Origin: Plasmodium brasilianum
Lineage: Eukaryota > Apicomplexa > Aconoidasida > Haemosporida > Plasmodiidae
DNA: 64,000 nt
Assembly (NCBI RefSeq): GCF_023973825.1
Contig: NC_090126.1
Location: 992,001 to 1,056,000, forward strand
Direction of reading: 5' to 3'
Shown here: positions 46,157 through 56,092 of the stretch, piece by piece
Layout of the letters: each line of letters begins with the position of its first letter
Position numbering within the stretch: position 1 is the stretch's first letter
Translations under genes and position numbers: made by a program
The notes under the pieces: generated by a model
Database searches by the model: none
The model's input: the letters and a program-made list of their open reading frames with translations, nothing else
Told to the model about the DNA's origin: nothing

Positions 46157-48013
46157 ATGAATGATATAACAATACATAACTTAAATTATAACTACTACAA
46201 TCGAATAAAAAACACAAGCACGAAAGCACTTGATAATGTAAACTTGTCATTTGGAAGAGGAATGAGAATCGTTGTTTGCGGAAAAAACGGAGCTGGAAAA
46301 AGTACCTTACTGAGTATTTTAGCCGGAAAAAAAGTTATAATTTATTACATAAAAATGAGAAATATTATTTGATCGTCCATATTTTTTATTATCACTAAAA
46401 TGTTGTAAAACCGCTGTGAAGTATTTGTTGCATATCGATGTGCATCAATATATGTATGTACGTCTATGTGTATGTATATATATATGTACGTGTATGAATA
46501 TGTATATATATATATGTGTGTGTATATGTACGTGTATGAATATGTATATATATATGTGTGTGTATATGTATGTATATGTATATATATATATACGAACATG
46601 CGCATGTATATGAATATGTATGTGTATGCATATATATATGTACGAGCGTGCGCATGTATATGAATATGTATGTATATGTATATATATTAATATATGCCCA
46701 TGTGAACATTACAAAAGCTGAGTTGTTTCCCCCCATTCAGCTGATAAAAGAAGAGCAAGTTTTAGTTTTCAACAGACCGGTTTTTCACGACACTGCGTTA
46801 ACAAACAGAATAGGATTCGTGGGAGAATGGTGGAGTGATGGTATATAACAAATAACCGTAATTTATTTTTGAAAAAAGAAAAAAGATTAGAACATCCTAG
46901 GAATTATTACCGTGTTTGGACATCTACATATACAGCAACAACCGCACCTATGACTACTTGCTTAAGTGAGCCCATATTTTCATCCCTCTAACTTTTCATC
47001 TTTATTTGCACATCTTTTTATATACACCCGGAACCCTTTTTCAGAGTATGCTATGAACATCACAATAAAAGATTTCTTTTCGCAATATAGTAGCTCTAAA
47101 AGATATAAAATTTTACTGAAATTATTCGACATTGATGAAAATAAATTAATATCTAGTATCTCCAAAGGAGAGAAGAAAAAAGTTCAAATTTTGGTCAATC
47201 TGATTAAGAGAAAAGACATTTACATCTTTGATGAAGCAACTGAATCATTAGATTTGATATCCCGGAAACTATTACTAGAGTAATGGATAATTTATGCTTA
47301 CATATGTACATGTATGTATGCATTTGTATATATGTGCAAACTAGTGTACATATATCAGCAGGTAGAAAAAACGTGTATAGATAATCATATGCATTTATGG
47401 ACACTAATACATGTATCTATAATTTTTATATATTTAGGTTTTTGAAGAAGGAATGTATCAAACACAATTGCATTATAATTTATTCTACACATATCTTTGA
47501 TTATATGGAAAAATGGTGTAGCCATGTTTTATACTTGTCCAACGGATCAGTTACTTTTTTTTCAGATATACACACTATTAAGAAGTAATAAATGAGGGGA
47601 GAGAAAAAAAAACAGAAAAGGAGAAAAGGAGAAAACAAAATATGCTATTTATTCACAAGTTTATATTTATTTCTCATTGTTATTATTTTTACTGTTTTAT
47701 TGTATCCTTTTGTAGTGTTAAAAATTATACCTCATTGGCCGAATATATTTTTGATAATATGATGAAGGAAATAAAAGAAAGGGATAATATTGATAACGTG
47801 GACGGTATTCCCCTTTAAACTGCTGTTAAACGATATTTAAAATTTTTTTAATTTTTTTATTTATTTATTTTATATATTTATTTATTTTATATATTTATTT
47901 TATTTATTTATTTATTAATTTTTTTTTTTAATTTTTTTTTTTTTAAATATATAATTTGCGCAATTTAATTATTGATCTTTTTTACAGATCTTCTGCAAAT
48001 CGATTCTGAATAA
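46157..48013 (+). CDS. Soluble ABC ATPase, CAF16-like (ABC transporter I family), six exons
   Basis: Six exons: 46157-46333, 46741-46840, 47045-47279, 47438-47584, 47716-47804 and 47988-48013. All phases agree, giving 257 residues with no membrane segment. Domain order: Walker [10 protein letters not shown] (~37-45), then [19 protein letters not shown] across the first junction and [16 protein letters not shown], typical of CAF16. Next come the signature [12 protein letters not shown], with SKGE in place of LSGGQ, Walker [13 protein letters not shown], and the H-loop [12 protein letters not shown]. Yeast Caf16 is a non-transporter ABC ATPase associated with the CCR4-NOT complex; function in Plasmodium is not established. 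The C-terminus ends DLLQIDSE. The 407-bp first intron is largely a minisatellite. It converges with the kinase gene 0.8 kb downstream. Confidence 0.9.
46455..46690 (+). repeat. Minisatellite inside intron 1 of the ABC protein gene
   Basis: Units of roughly 40-46 bp built from tatatgtacgtgtatgaata and tatatatgtgtgtg words, degrading into gtgcgcatgtatatgaatatgt copies. It leaves many overlapping Tyr/Ile/Val/Met/Cys frames open on both strands, none of which is a gene. Confidence 0.8.
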
Positions 48014-48641
48014 GTGTCATAATTTTTTTTATATGAAGAAAAAATTATTTTTAAAACTGTAGGATCGAAAGAGGAGGGAGAATACAATTCTGAAATGATT
48101 AATATAGCATATCAAGGATAAAAATAAAGGTTGAAATGTTTGAATACCAATGCGTAGGAGGAACAAAATACATAAATATAAGTGTAGTAACAGGGAATAT
48201 ATAACTCCCCTAATTTTGCTTAAACATATCTTTAGGTGACTTGTAAAATTGAAGTATTTAATAAATATTTTACGGCACTATTTGTAGTTGGACTACTCAT
48301 AAATCGCCGCAGGTGCTTATATATGTGTATGTACGTATATCAAATGCTAGAGATGTAGCTCTACAAGTATCATCATTTCTGCATCATTTTTAATCAAGTT
48401 CTAGCTTCTCATATTTGTGTATACGTAAAGTAACGTTATTTTTTTTATCTCTCTTTACAACCTGGAAAAAAAATAACCTCGTTTACTTTGGTTTTCATAG
48501 AAAAAAAGTAAACCGAATTTTGAATTTGTTCAATTAAGTATTAAATGACAGCTTTAAATAGATTAATAGTAGGAGGAATGCTCGTTAGGACTTAATACGA
48601 AGAGCTACTATATATAAGCGTAGAATCAATGTATAGCCGCG

Positions 48642-48676
<35 letters not shown>

Positions 48677-48740
48677 TTATATGGGATGAGTATATATGAA
48701 TATACTAAGAAAATGCATAACACTCCATTATGATCACAAC

Positions 48741-48773
<33 letters not shown>

Positions 48774-48823
48774 AAGCTGTAAAAAAAAAAAAAAAAAAAG
48801 CTCGAAAAAATAAAATAACTAAA
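48014..48823. other. Convergent 3' intergenic region (ABC protein / kinase)
   Basis: About 0.8 kb. It includes short GC-richer words near 48300 (cgccgcaggtg), a TA run at 48650-48668, and two very long A homopolymers, A28 at 48741-48768 and A19 at 48781-48799, just beyond the kinase stop codon. Confidence 0.6.
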
Positions 48824-51800
48824 CTAAAAAAAGTTGTTCATAATCTCCTTGAACAAACTTATATCCATGTCTGAAAATGATACCGTCGTGTCTGTTTTGA
48901 AAAAGAAAAATAGTTCTTCTATATTTATTTCAAATATAACGAAAAAAAAAAAGCACAAAAAAACATTTGAGAAATTATACGACAATATATGTGTATTATA
49001 AAAAGAATTATACTCACAATTTTGATCACTATTTAAAATAAAAAAATATTTTTTGTTTTCATCAATTGAGTTAGTATGAAGTTTTAGATGAGTATTGATA
49101 AAAAAGAATAAAAAGAAATAAGAGAGATTCTTTAAATCGTTTTTATTATAAATTTTTATTTTGCTATATTTACAAAATTTCTTAAAAATCGGTTTGTACT
49201 TTTTCGATGAGAGGAAATTAAGATATTTATAAAATACCTTTTTCGTATTTTTGCTTTTTTTGTAAAATAACTTCTTTTTGAAATATAACACCTGCACGTT
49301 GGTTACATCACTATTCCTTCTGCTATCTGAAGGAATAGACTCTTCACAAAAAATAGACGAAAAAGAGTAAATCATACGTTTATTTAAATTGTTCAAGCGT
49401 AGAAATCCTTTCACCCCTTCATTCATTTTAAAAATAAAATAAAAATTATATATCTTAACAATATTATGTGTGATCAAAAAATGTAGTATTTTTTTTACCT
49501 TTTCTATCGAAAAAGGGATTCTTGAACAATCATGCGCTTTACACATATTTGACGAATATTGACCAAAATATACCTTGTTATTAAACGTATAAAAAACAAA
49601 ATTACATTTATCAGTGAAAAGACTTCTTTTCCTTTGCAGTCGTGTTAATATGAGAAAGGTAAGGAACTTTTTTTTTGAGTATAAATAATAATCACCGTTT
49701 CTTTTCCCCTTTTCCTCATAATATAGCAATCTGTCGATCTTTTTATAATATTTAACAGTTTTACTATCAAAGAAATATGTATCATATCCTATGTGTATCA
49801 TATTATGAAAGAGGTTTCCCCTATCATCTTTATTACTATCGGAATACATTCTATAATCATGTGCTATGTTTCTTTGTATTATTCTTAACAGCTCCCTTTC
49901 TTTCTTTAATTTTTTTACATATGTGTTATAGATCACTTTTATATGTATATATATATCATTAAGACTTTTTCTCTTTTTTAAATCAAATTGGAAAAAATAA
50001 TTAAAAAAATGGTAAATTTCTTCAAAATTATTCTTTATTTTTTTATAAATAATTTCATCTAGTAGATCTTTTTTTTCGTATATTTTTATGTACAAAAAAT
50101 TATGTACATTCATCAAACTTTCGTTAGTAAACATCTCAAATAATACACAACCCAATAACCAAATATCACTTTTCTGTATATACATTTTTCTTTTTTCAAA
50201 TTTGTGTTTTTTCTGCAGTTTTTTTTTTATAATTGCTACTATTTTTTCTAAGCATTTACAGGGTTTAAAGGATAAAGATTCATAACTTCCGAACGAGTTA
50301 GTTCGTTTTCTTATTCTGTTACAATTATTTTTTCTCGTAAAAGGTGCCAATAGCTTGTCTCTTCTTTTAATAATATTTTTAAATTTTGCGCATTCATTGC
50401 CTCTATTATTTGTTTCCTTCCCTACATGTGCGCCTTTTGTTACGACATGACACACCTTTTTTCTCCAATTATTATTCATCATTAGCTCGGGGGATGATAA
50501 AATTTCATTACCTCTATTTATTCTAAAAAAAAGAAAATCATTATTATTAAAAAAAAATTTACTCTCTCCAAAATCGTTTATAACAATTGATGGTATATAT
50601 ATAAGTCCATGCCCTATACTGACTTTTCTACTTTCCACACATATCGCTGGGACCTGAGGAACGTTTAAATACCTTATCATGATGTTGTCATCTTTCCTTT
50701 GTAAACCTGATACGTTCACAGTAGTGGAAATAACAGCAGAAGTAGCCGTGTAACTATATGTAGCAACTGCATTTGGACTTGTATTGCACTCTTTGGGAAA
50801 AGAAACTTCCCCTTTTTCGCTAAACATTACTTTCTTGTGTGATGTGTTGCAACAAATTAGTAGAGGAATGAGCTCACTATAATTCATCAAAATATTACTT
50901 GTGTTAATATCAAAATGGACTATCCCTCTTTTATGTATGCTCATAATCTGTTCAACAATTTGATTGAAAATTTTTAAAACAAGAAGTGCGTATTGCAAAT
51001 CAATTATTCTCATATGGGTAATTTTTTTCATTACATGGTAGTAAAAAGTTATACTCTTATTTTTATATAATTGTTTTTTCTTTTCACAAAAAGCATGATT
51101 TTTTTTTTTTTTTTTTTTTTTTATGGTTAATTTTTGAAGTATTTTCCTTCTTCTTAAATGTAAATTGGATGTTTTATTTTCCTTTTTGCTAGGAGGTGAA
51201 GGAAATTCTTCGTTTTTAATTATTTCTCTTTGCTCTAAATAATTAGAATGTAAGTTGTTAATATACTGTTTTAAATTGCAATCATAATATTTCATCAGAA
51301 TATAATACGTAAAATAATTCCTGTTGTCATCATTTTTTACCACGCCATATTCGTACACTTGACATATTCTGCTATTTACATATTGAAATTTGAGGAGACA
51401 TTTTATTTCATTAAAAATGTTTTTAAAAATATAATTTTCATTAACATCCTTTTTTATACTTATTAATTTCATAATAAACGGTTGGTCACTAAAAACGGAA
51501 TAAGAGCACATATATATCTTGCCATTACCGTCTTCATTAATTTTCTTTAGAAACTTAAGATGTGTTAAGTTTTTTATTATGGATATGTTGTACAATATTT
51601 GAAGCTGCTCGTTATTTTGTGTAAGTCTGACTGCTCTGTGCACCATTTCGTTAACCCTTTTACGGTTACCATTACCGCTTTTTTTTCCATTGCAGTTACT
51701 CTTCCAGCTACCCTTGCAACTACTCTTTCCGCTATTCAGGTATGACTGCAGAATGTTCATAATAGGCAGATGTTCCGAATTAACTAACCTATGGAAAGAG

Positions 51801-54800
51801 AATAATTTATTTAATATTTTCAAAAAGTTTTTTAGATGTAGTATTTTTATTTTGTTATTTTTTGTAAATATTTTTCTCTCAATATACTTATTAACTTTTT
51901 TGTAATCATCATAAAAATTCTCATTAAAGTAAAAATTGTTTAGGTCCTTTTTGTTATATGATATTATTAATGAGAAAATCAAAAGGATTGTCCATTTCAT
52001 AATGGACGGACTTTCATTATATTTATTAACAAATTTACTCTCATGCTTATTTTTAACATGTGACACTATCATTGAATCAGGATAATTGTTTTTTCCTCCC
52101 AAGCTATTACTACAATACGCACTATTTTTATTACACTTGGATATGCGTATATATCCTTCGCTCATTGTATACTTCTTATGACTCCTTAAATTTTTATTTT
52201 TCCAGTAATAACATTTTGACGAAGATGATTTGCTTCTTTCTTCTCTAAGGGAGTGTGATCTACAACTACCTATCGATTGATGGTCTAAACGATTTGAAGA
52301 AGACGAATGAAAAGATGGTTCAACAAAACGACTCGTGGAAAAAACCTTTGTGTTATTTTCTACTGAGAATTTTGATGAATTGAAAATACGATTTAATGAT
52401 ATCTGGGGAATGAAAACATTTTTTGTATTACTTTTTCTACATTCTTCCTTGCTACTACTATTTAATGAGTAATGGAAATTGTCTAAGAATTGTTTTTTCC
52501 TTTTTCCTTTATTTTTTCCCTTCTTTGCTCCTTTTCCATAAGGAAGTTGTTTACCATTCAAGGGAAATATATTACTTAGGTTTCCAATACTAGTGTGATG
52601 AAACTTCCTTCCTCCTAATGTAGAATTATCTGTATAATTCAGCAAGTGCTCCAAAATTTTTATTTTATAAAAGTAAAACTGCAAAGCAAAATTTTTTTGC
52701 TCAGATATTAGGAAAAATATTTTCAAAAATATCTTCATAAATTTTGTAGCTCTTTTTGATTTTTTCAAATATGACAACATGACGTAAAGTAGGAAGATCC
52801 TGTTCGTTATTTGTACATAAAACTCATGTCTGTGCTGCGGTAAATTTTTTTTTCCAAAAATTTTACCCCAACTACTGCTACTGCTACAATCATTACCACT
52901 GTCTCTTTTCAAGGTTTCCCCGTTCGACGTATAGAAGTAATTTACGAAGGTATGCTTCTTCTTCTTGGTAACATTAGTTTCCCTTATCATATGTACAATT
53001 TCGATATATATTTTATAGTATTTATAAAATAAAATCCTTTTTTCCCCCTTACTGTTATAAATAATAGTATAAATAATATTTTCTGCTGTTTTTATAAAAT
53101 TGGTATGGTCTCCTTCCATACTGTATTTATCATTATTTAACATTAAAAATTTCTCAAAACAGTATAGGAATTTTTTTTTAAAAAACATATATATAATTTG
53201 ATACTCAATTTGCGTAAATAAGTTTTCCATTTTTTGTTCATACATTCTATATTTTGTATGTTTATTATTTTTAAAAGTTAACTCAATTTTTTCATTTTGT
53301 GAATATCTTATATTAATACCCCTTAATAGGGTTAATAAAAAATCAATTAAAATACGCCCTATATAGTTTATCCATCTACTGTTGTGGAAAAATAAACTTA
53401 GACGAATCCAATCCTTATTCAAGGTTTTTACAACTGTATCAATAAGAGATATGAATGTACAACTCCTGTATAACCTACTTCTAATTTTTCTCCTACTCGT
53501 CATGCCTTTTAATAAAAAGAAAATATTTCCTCTGCTGTTGATAAGAATATTATTTTCTGTTTTTTTCCTTTTCCTAATTCTTAGAATTCCATATGTGTTA
53601 CTCACTATAATTTTAAATAATATGTATCTTTTCTTAGCATCTTCCTTATATTTTGTTAATCCACTTAACAGTAACTGTACGTACGTTATAAATACTTGAA
53701 TAAATAAATATATAAATGAAAAACACATTTGGTGGAATAATTTATCATCTATTCCTGATACGTGTACACATGTTGATGCCTTTCTATCATTATTATTCCT
53801 CTGAATGAAGGTAAAATTATCATCTCTTTTTTGCACAAAAACGTTTTCCCTGTATAACAAACCACTGCTAATGTCCCGACAAGAATAAAGCTTATGATGA
53901 CTGAAGAAGCCTAAAACGTTCACAAAGAACTGTTTATAGGTAGTTATAAAATTTTTTAAAATTAGTAAGTATTTTATAATTTTCTCGAAATTTTCAATTT
54001 CTATCATTAATACAGTAATATACTTAATATTTGAGCAAAAAGTTATAATAAGATTTTTCTTCCTTATAAGACGAAGTATTACATCGATTAAGCAGTGGTA
54101 CCTCTTTTCATATTTTGTCATCTTCCTATTTACAGTTCTTAGTACCCTTTTCTTACTTAACATAAAGTTACATGGTTTGGAAAGACCCTTTTTCTTACTT
54201 GTTATTACCGTATTAAAAATAAATTTGTTTCTAAGTAATGATAAATATTTTTCATCTATATTAAATATGAAATAGATATACGTATGATGTCTAAAAATAA
54301 AATTAATAAAAATATTTTTTAACTTTTTATCATAACTATCGTAAATAGCGTAACTACTATGTTTAGTACGAAGTTCATTTTTTCTAAAAATATGGAAAAT
54401 TTTCCTCTTTACATAATTGCACTTTTTTAGAACAGAATAATTTATTTTATATAAACTTAATATACTTTTTTCAAAATTAGAAGGGGAAAATAACACCTTA
54501 TAATTTGTTCTATTTAAAAAATATCGACTTTTCTTGCCCACTTTGTATATTAAATTGTTAGTTCGTTTGTGAGGGTATAATTTAGAGTACTTTTTAGAAG
54601 GAACACAAGACAGAATTTTTCGTAATTTCTTTTTTTTTCTACTCAAAATAGTTCTTAGTGAAATGCTACAAAATTTATTTAACGAGTATCCGCTTATATC
54701 ATGATTATCCTCATAACATTTATCATTGTCACTATTTAATGGAGTACATCTTATCTCTTTTTTTGTACCCCCTCCTATTGTTCCTTCCCCCGCTTCTTTT

Positions 54801-54820
54801 TCCGCACTGTAATTTTTCAT
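48824..54820 (-). CDS. Very large divergent Ser/Thr protein kinase
   Basis: About 1,998 residues from the first in-frame ATG (54820); the frame is open back to 54862, so an upstream exon may exist. Long basic, low-complexity N-terminal ~1,100 residues, then a kinase domain (genomic ~51.6 to 50.0 kb) and a ~370-residue C-terminal extension. Kinase landmarks: G-loop EDGNGKIY, ATP lysine in QPFIMKLI, alpha-C Glu in FNEIKCLL, hinge ILMKYYD, catalytic loop IVHFDINTSNIL, DFG in INDFGES, APE-like SSPELM, and DIWLLGCVLFEM. HRD is HFD and the usual loop Lys is Asn, but catalytic Asp, loop Asn and DFG Asp are kept, so activity is plausible. Two inserts stand out: a Lys-rich one after the hinge containing an in-frame A24 tract (51099-51122), and about 95 residues between catalytic loop and DFG. 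It belongs to no group I can name; from memory an orphan kinase lies at this syntenic position in P. falciparum. Confidence 0.8.
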   Translation of the reverse strand: MKNYSAEKEAGEGTIGGGTKKEIRCTPLNSDNDKCYEDNHDISGYSLNKFCSISLRTILSRKKKKLRKILSCVPSKKYSKLYPHKRTNNLIYKVGKKSRYFLNRTNYKVLFSPSNFEKSILSLYKINYSVLKKCNYVKRKIFHIFRKNELRTKHSSYAIYDSYDKKLKNIFINFIFRHHTYIYFIFNIDEKYLSLLRNKFIFNTVITSKKKGLSKPCNFMLSKKRVLRTVNRKMTKYEKRYHCLIDVILRLIRKKNLIITFCSNIKYITVLMIEIENFEKIIKYLLILKNFITTYKQFFVNVLGFFSHHKLYSCRDISSGLLYRENVFVQKRDDNFTFIQRNNNDRKASTCVHVSGIDDKLFHQMCFSFIYLFIQVFITYVQLLLSGLTKYKEDAKKRYILFKIIVSNTYGILRIRKRKKTENNILINSRGNIFFLLKGMTSRRKIRSRLYRSCTFISLIDTVVKTLNKDWIRLSLFFHNSRWINYIGRILIDFLLTLLRGINIRYSQNEKIELTFKNNKHTKYRMYEQKMENLFTQIEYQIIYMFFKKKFLYCFEKFLMLNNDKYSMEGDHTNFIKTAENIIYTIIYNSKGEKRILFYKYYKIYIEIVHMIRETNVTKKKKHTFVNYFYTSNGETLKRDSGNDCSSSSSWGKIFGKKNLPQHRHEFYVQITNRIFLLYVMLSYLKKSKRATKFMKIFLKIFFLISEQKNFALQFYFYKIKILEHLLNYTDNSTLGGRKFHHTSIGNLSNIFPLNGKQLPYGKGAKKGKNKGKRKKQFLDNFHYSLNSSSKEECRKSNTKNVFIPQISLNRIFNSSKFSVENNTKVFSTSRFVEPSFHSSSSNRLDHQSIGSCRSHSLREERSKSSSSKCYYWKNKNLRSHKKYTMSEGYIRISKCNKNSAYCSNSLGGKNNYPDSMIVSHVKNKHESKFVNKYNESPSIMKWTILLIFSLIISYNKKDLNNFYFNENFYDDYKKVNKYIERKIFTKNNKIKILHLKNFLKILNKLFSFHRLVNSEHLPIMNILQSYLNSGKSSCKGSWKSNCNGKKSGNGNRKRVNEMVHRAVRLTQNNEQLQILYNISIIKNLTHLKFLKKINEDGNGKIYMCSYSVFSDQPFIMKLISIKKDVNENYIFKNIFNEIKCLLKFQYVNSRICQVYEYGVVKNDDNRNYFTYYILMKYYDCNLKQYINNLHSNYLEQREIIKNEEFPSPPSKKENKTSNLHLRRRKILQKLTIKKKKKKKNHAFCEKKKQLYKNKSITFYYHVMKKITHMRIIDLQYALLVLKIFNQIVEQIMSIHKRGIVHFDINTSNILMNYSELIPLLICCNTSHKKVMFSEKGEVSFPKECNTSPNAVATYSYTATSAVISTTVNVSGLQRKDDNIMIRYLNVPQVPAICVESRKVSIGHGLIYIPSIVINDFGESKFFFNNNDFLFFRINRGNEILSSPELMMNNNWRKKVCHVVTKGAHVGKETNNRGNECAKFKNIIKRRDKLLAPFTRKNNCNRIRKRTNSFGSYESLSFKPCKCLEKIVAIIKKKLQKKHKFEKRKMYIQKSDIWLLGCVLFEMFTNESLMNVHNFLYIKIYEKKDLLDEIIYKKIKNNFEEIYHFFNYFFQFDLKKRKSLNDIYIHIKVIYNTYVKKLKKERELLRIIQRNIAHDYRMYSDSNKDDRGNLFHNMIHIGYDTYFFDSKTVKYYKKIDRLLYYEEKGKRNGDYYLYSKKKFLTFLILTRLQRKRSLFTDKCNFVFYTFNNKVYFGQYSSNMCKAHDCSRIPFSIEKVKKILHFLITHNIVKIYNFYFIFKMNEGVKGFLRLNNLNKRMIYSFSSIFCEESIPSDSRRNSDVTNVQVLYFKKKLFYKKSKNTKKVFYKYLNFLSSKKYKPIFKKFCKYSKIKIYNKNDLKNLSYFFLFFFINTHLKLHTNSIDENKKYFFILNSDQNCEYNSFYNTHILSYNFSNVFLCFFFFVIFEINIEELFFFFKTDTTVSFSDMDISLFKEIMNNFF
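51099..51122 (-). repeat. In-frame A24 (Lys8) tract in the kinase
   Basis: T24 on the plus strand, encoding eight lysines between LTI and NHAFCEKK. Unlike the other very long coding poly(A) tracts in the window, the frame is preserved across it. Confidence 0.85.
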
Positions 54821-54896
54821 CACACGAGAACTAGTATGTACAATATTGTCCCAATTTTTCAAAAAAATATACGAATAAATTATTTGAATTTATTTT

Positions 54897-56092
54897 TCAA
54901 AAACTCTTTTCCTTTTTGAATATAGAATCTTCAAATATATTCAAAATACAACGATAATTTCTTTCTCTCTTGCATACATTCTTAGTGATAATTTCATTTT
55001 TGTATTCATTTATTAAGAAAAGGATGGGCTCATGAAATATTTTACATTTTACATGAAGCTCTTTTCTATAATTATTGCTATTTAGAAGAATATTTTTATT
55101 TATTATATAATAACCACTGATATTACTCAGTGGTGACATTGCAGTATTGTCTTTACTGAATAATTTGGCAAAGGAATTTAAAATTTTTGAAATTTCTTTC
55201 TCTCTTTTATGCTTTAAAATTTTTTTTTTTAAATAATTCGAGGGGTTATATTTTAAAAGACTTAAAATAAGTGAAAAGTTGTAAACGAAACATTTATTTC
55301 AATTAATGGAGAATACATTTTTATTATATAGACTAAAAAGGTATGTAATACTTATGCCATCTTTTGAAAGTTGTCTAAAATTTTTTTTTTTTTTTTGTTT
55401 ATATATACATTAAAACGTTTTAAAATATTGAAAAATTATTTTTTTTCTTTGGAACATAGTAGTTATTCCTATTTTTATATGCCTCACAATTATTGTTATT
55501 ATGGTTACAAAGGTTATGATCATTGTTCCTTCTGATAAATGTGTAAAAACTGCATTGTGAGCACAATTTACGCTTAAAAATAAAACACAACTGTCTATAA
55601 ATAATACGATAAATGTTTATTAAAAAATTTTTTATTAATATATATTTAACAAGCCCTTTTTGAAGGTATATAGTAACGATTAAACAGACTTTTTATATAT
55701 ACATATGTCCTCTTCTTATAATTTCGTGTGCACAAATTTTTACTTACAAACAGATGAAGGTTATGCATATATTTAACGATATGCATATTTAAAAAGGGCG
55801 TAATAACTTTTCCAATATTATTTTTATTCTTATGAATAATCCTATATATAATACTAATTATAAGTACGTGCTTGTTAGCACTTTTAAGCTTTTTCGCCTT
55901 TTTTTGAATATTTTGTTTTAAAAAGAAATTTACCCTTTTGCCTAAGCAGTATAAATCATTACGTCTTATTCTTTTGTTAATATGTATGTATATAAATTTA
56001 TGATTTATTAAATTATGTACTTTTTCAAACTTGTAGTTGTCCTTACCATTAATACAGAGGTCATATATAGCCTTAATAATATTTCTATTCAT
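54897..56092 (-). CDS. Multi-exon coding region just upstream of the kinase (separate gene or its 5' exons), unknown function
   Basis: Three coding-quality segments. Segment A, 56092-55748, starts at ATG (MNRNIIKAIYDLCINGKDN) and meets a perfect donor (ctgttt|gtaagt) in phase 0. Segment B starts at about 55590 after acceptor atagacag, also phase 0, giving LCFIFKRKLCSQCSFYTFIRR and further Cys/His/Asn residues; its frame closes near 55440. Segment C is open from about 55300 to the stop at 54897 (SLLKYNPSNYLKKKI ... ISGYYIINKNILLN ... LNIFEDSIFKKEKSF); its acceptor and the B-C junction are unresolved. The protein is very basic. KRKLCSQC faintly recalls the first zinc-knuckle of Rpp21/Rpr2 RNase P subunits, but the second CXXC is not evident. 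The stop lies only 77 bp from the kinase ATG, so these may instead be kinase exons. Confidence 0.5.

Noticed and set aside
46450..46690. Overlapping frames inside the ABC protein intron
   Set aside because: They come from the intronic minisatellite; the flanking exons splice in phase without them.
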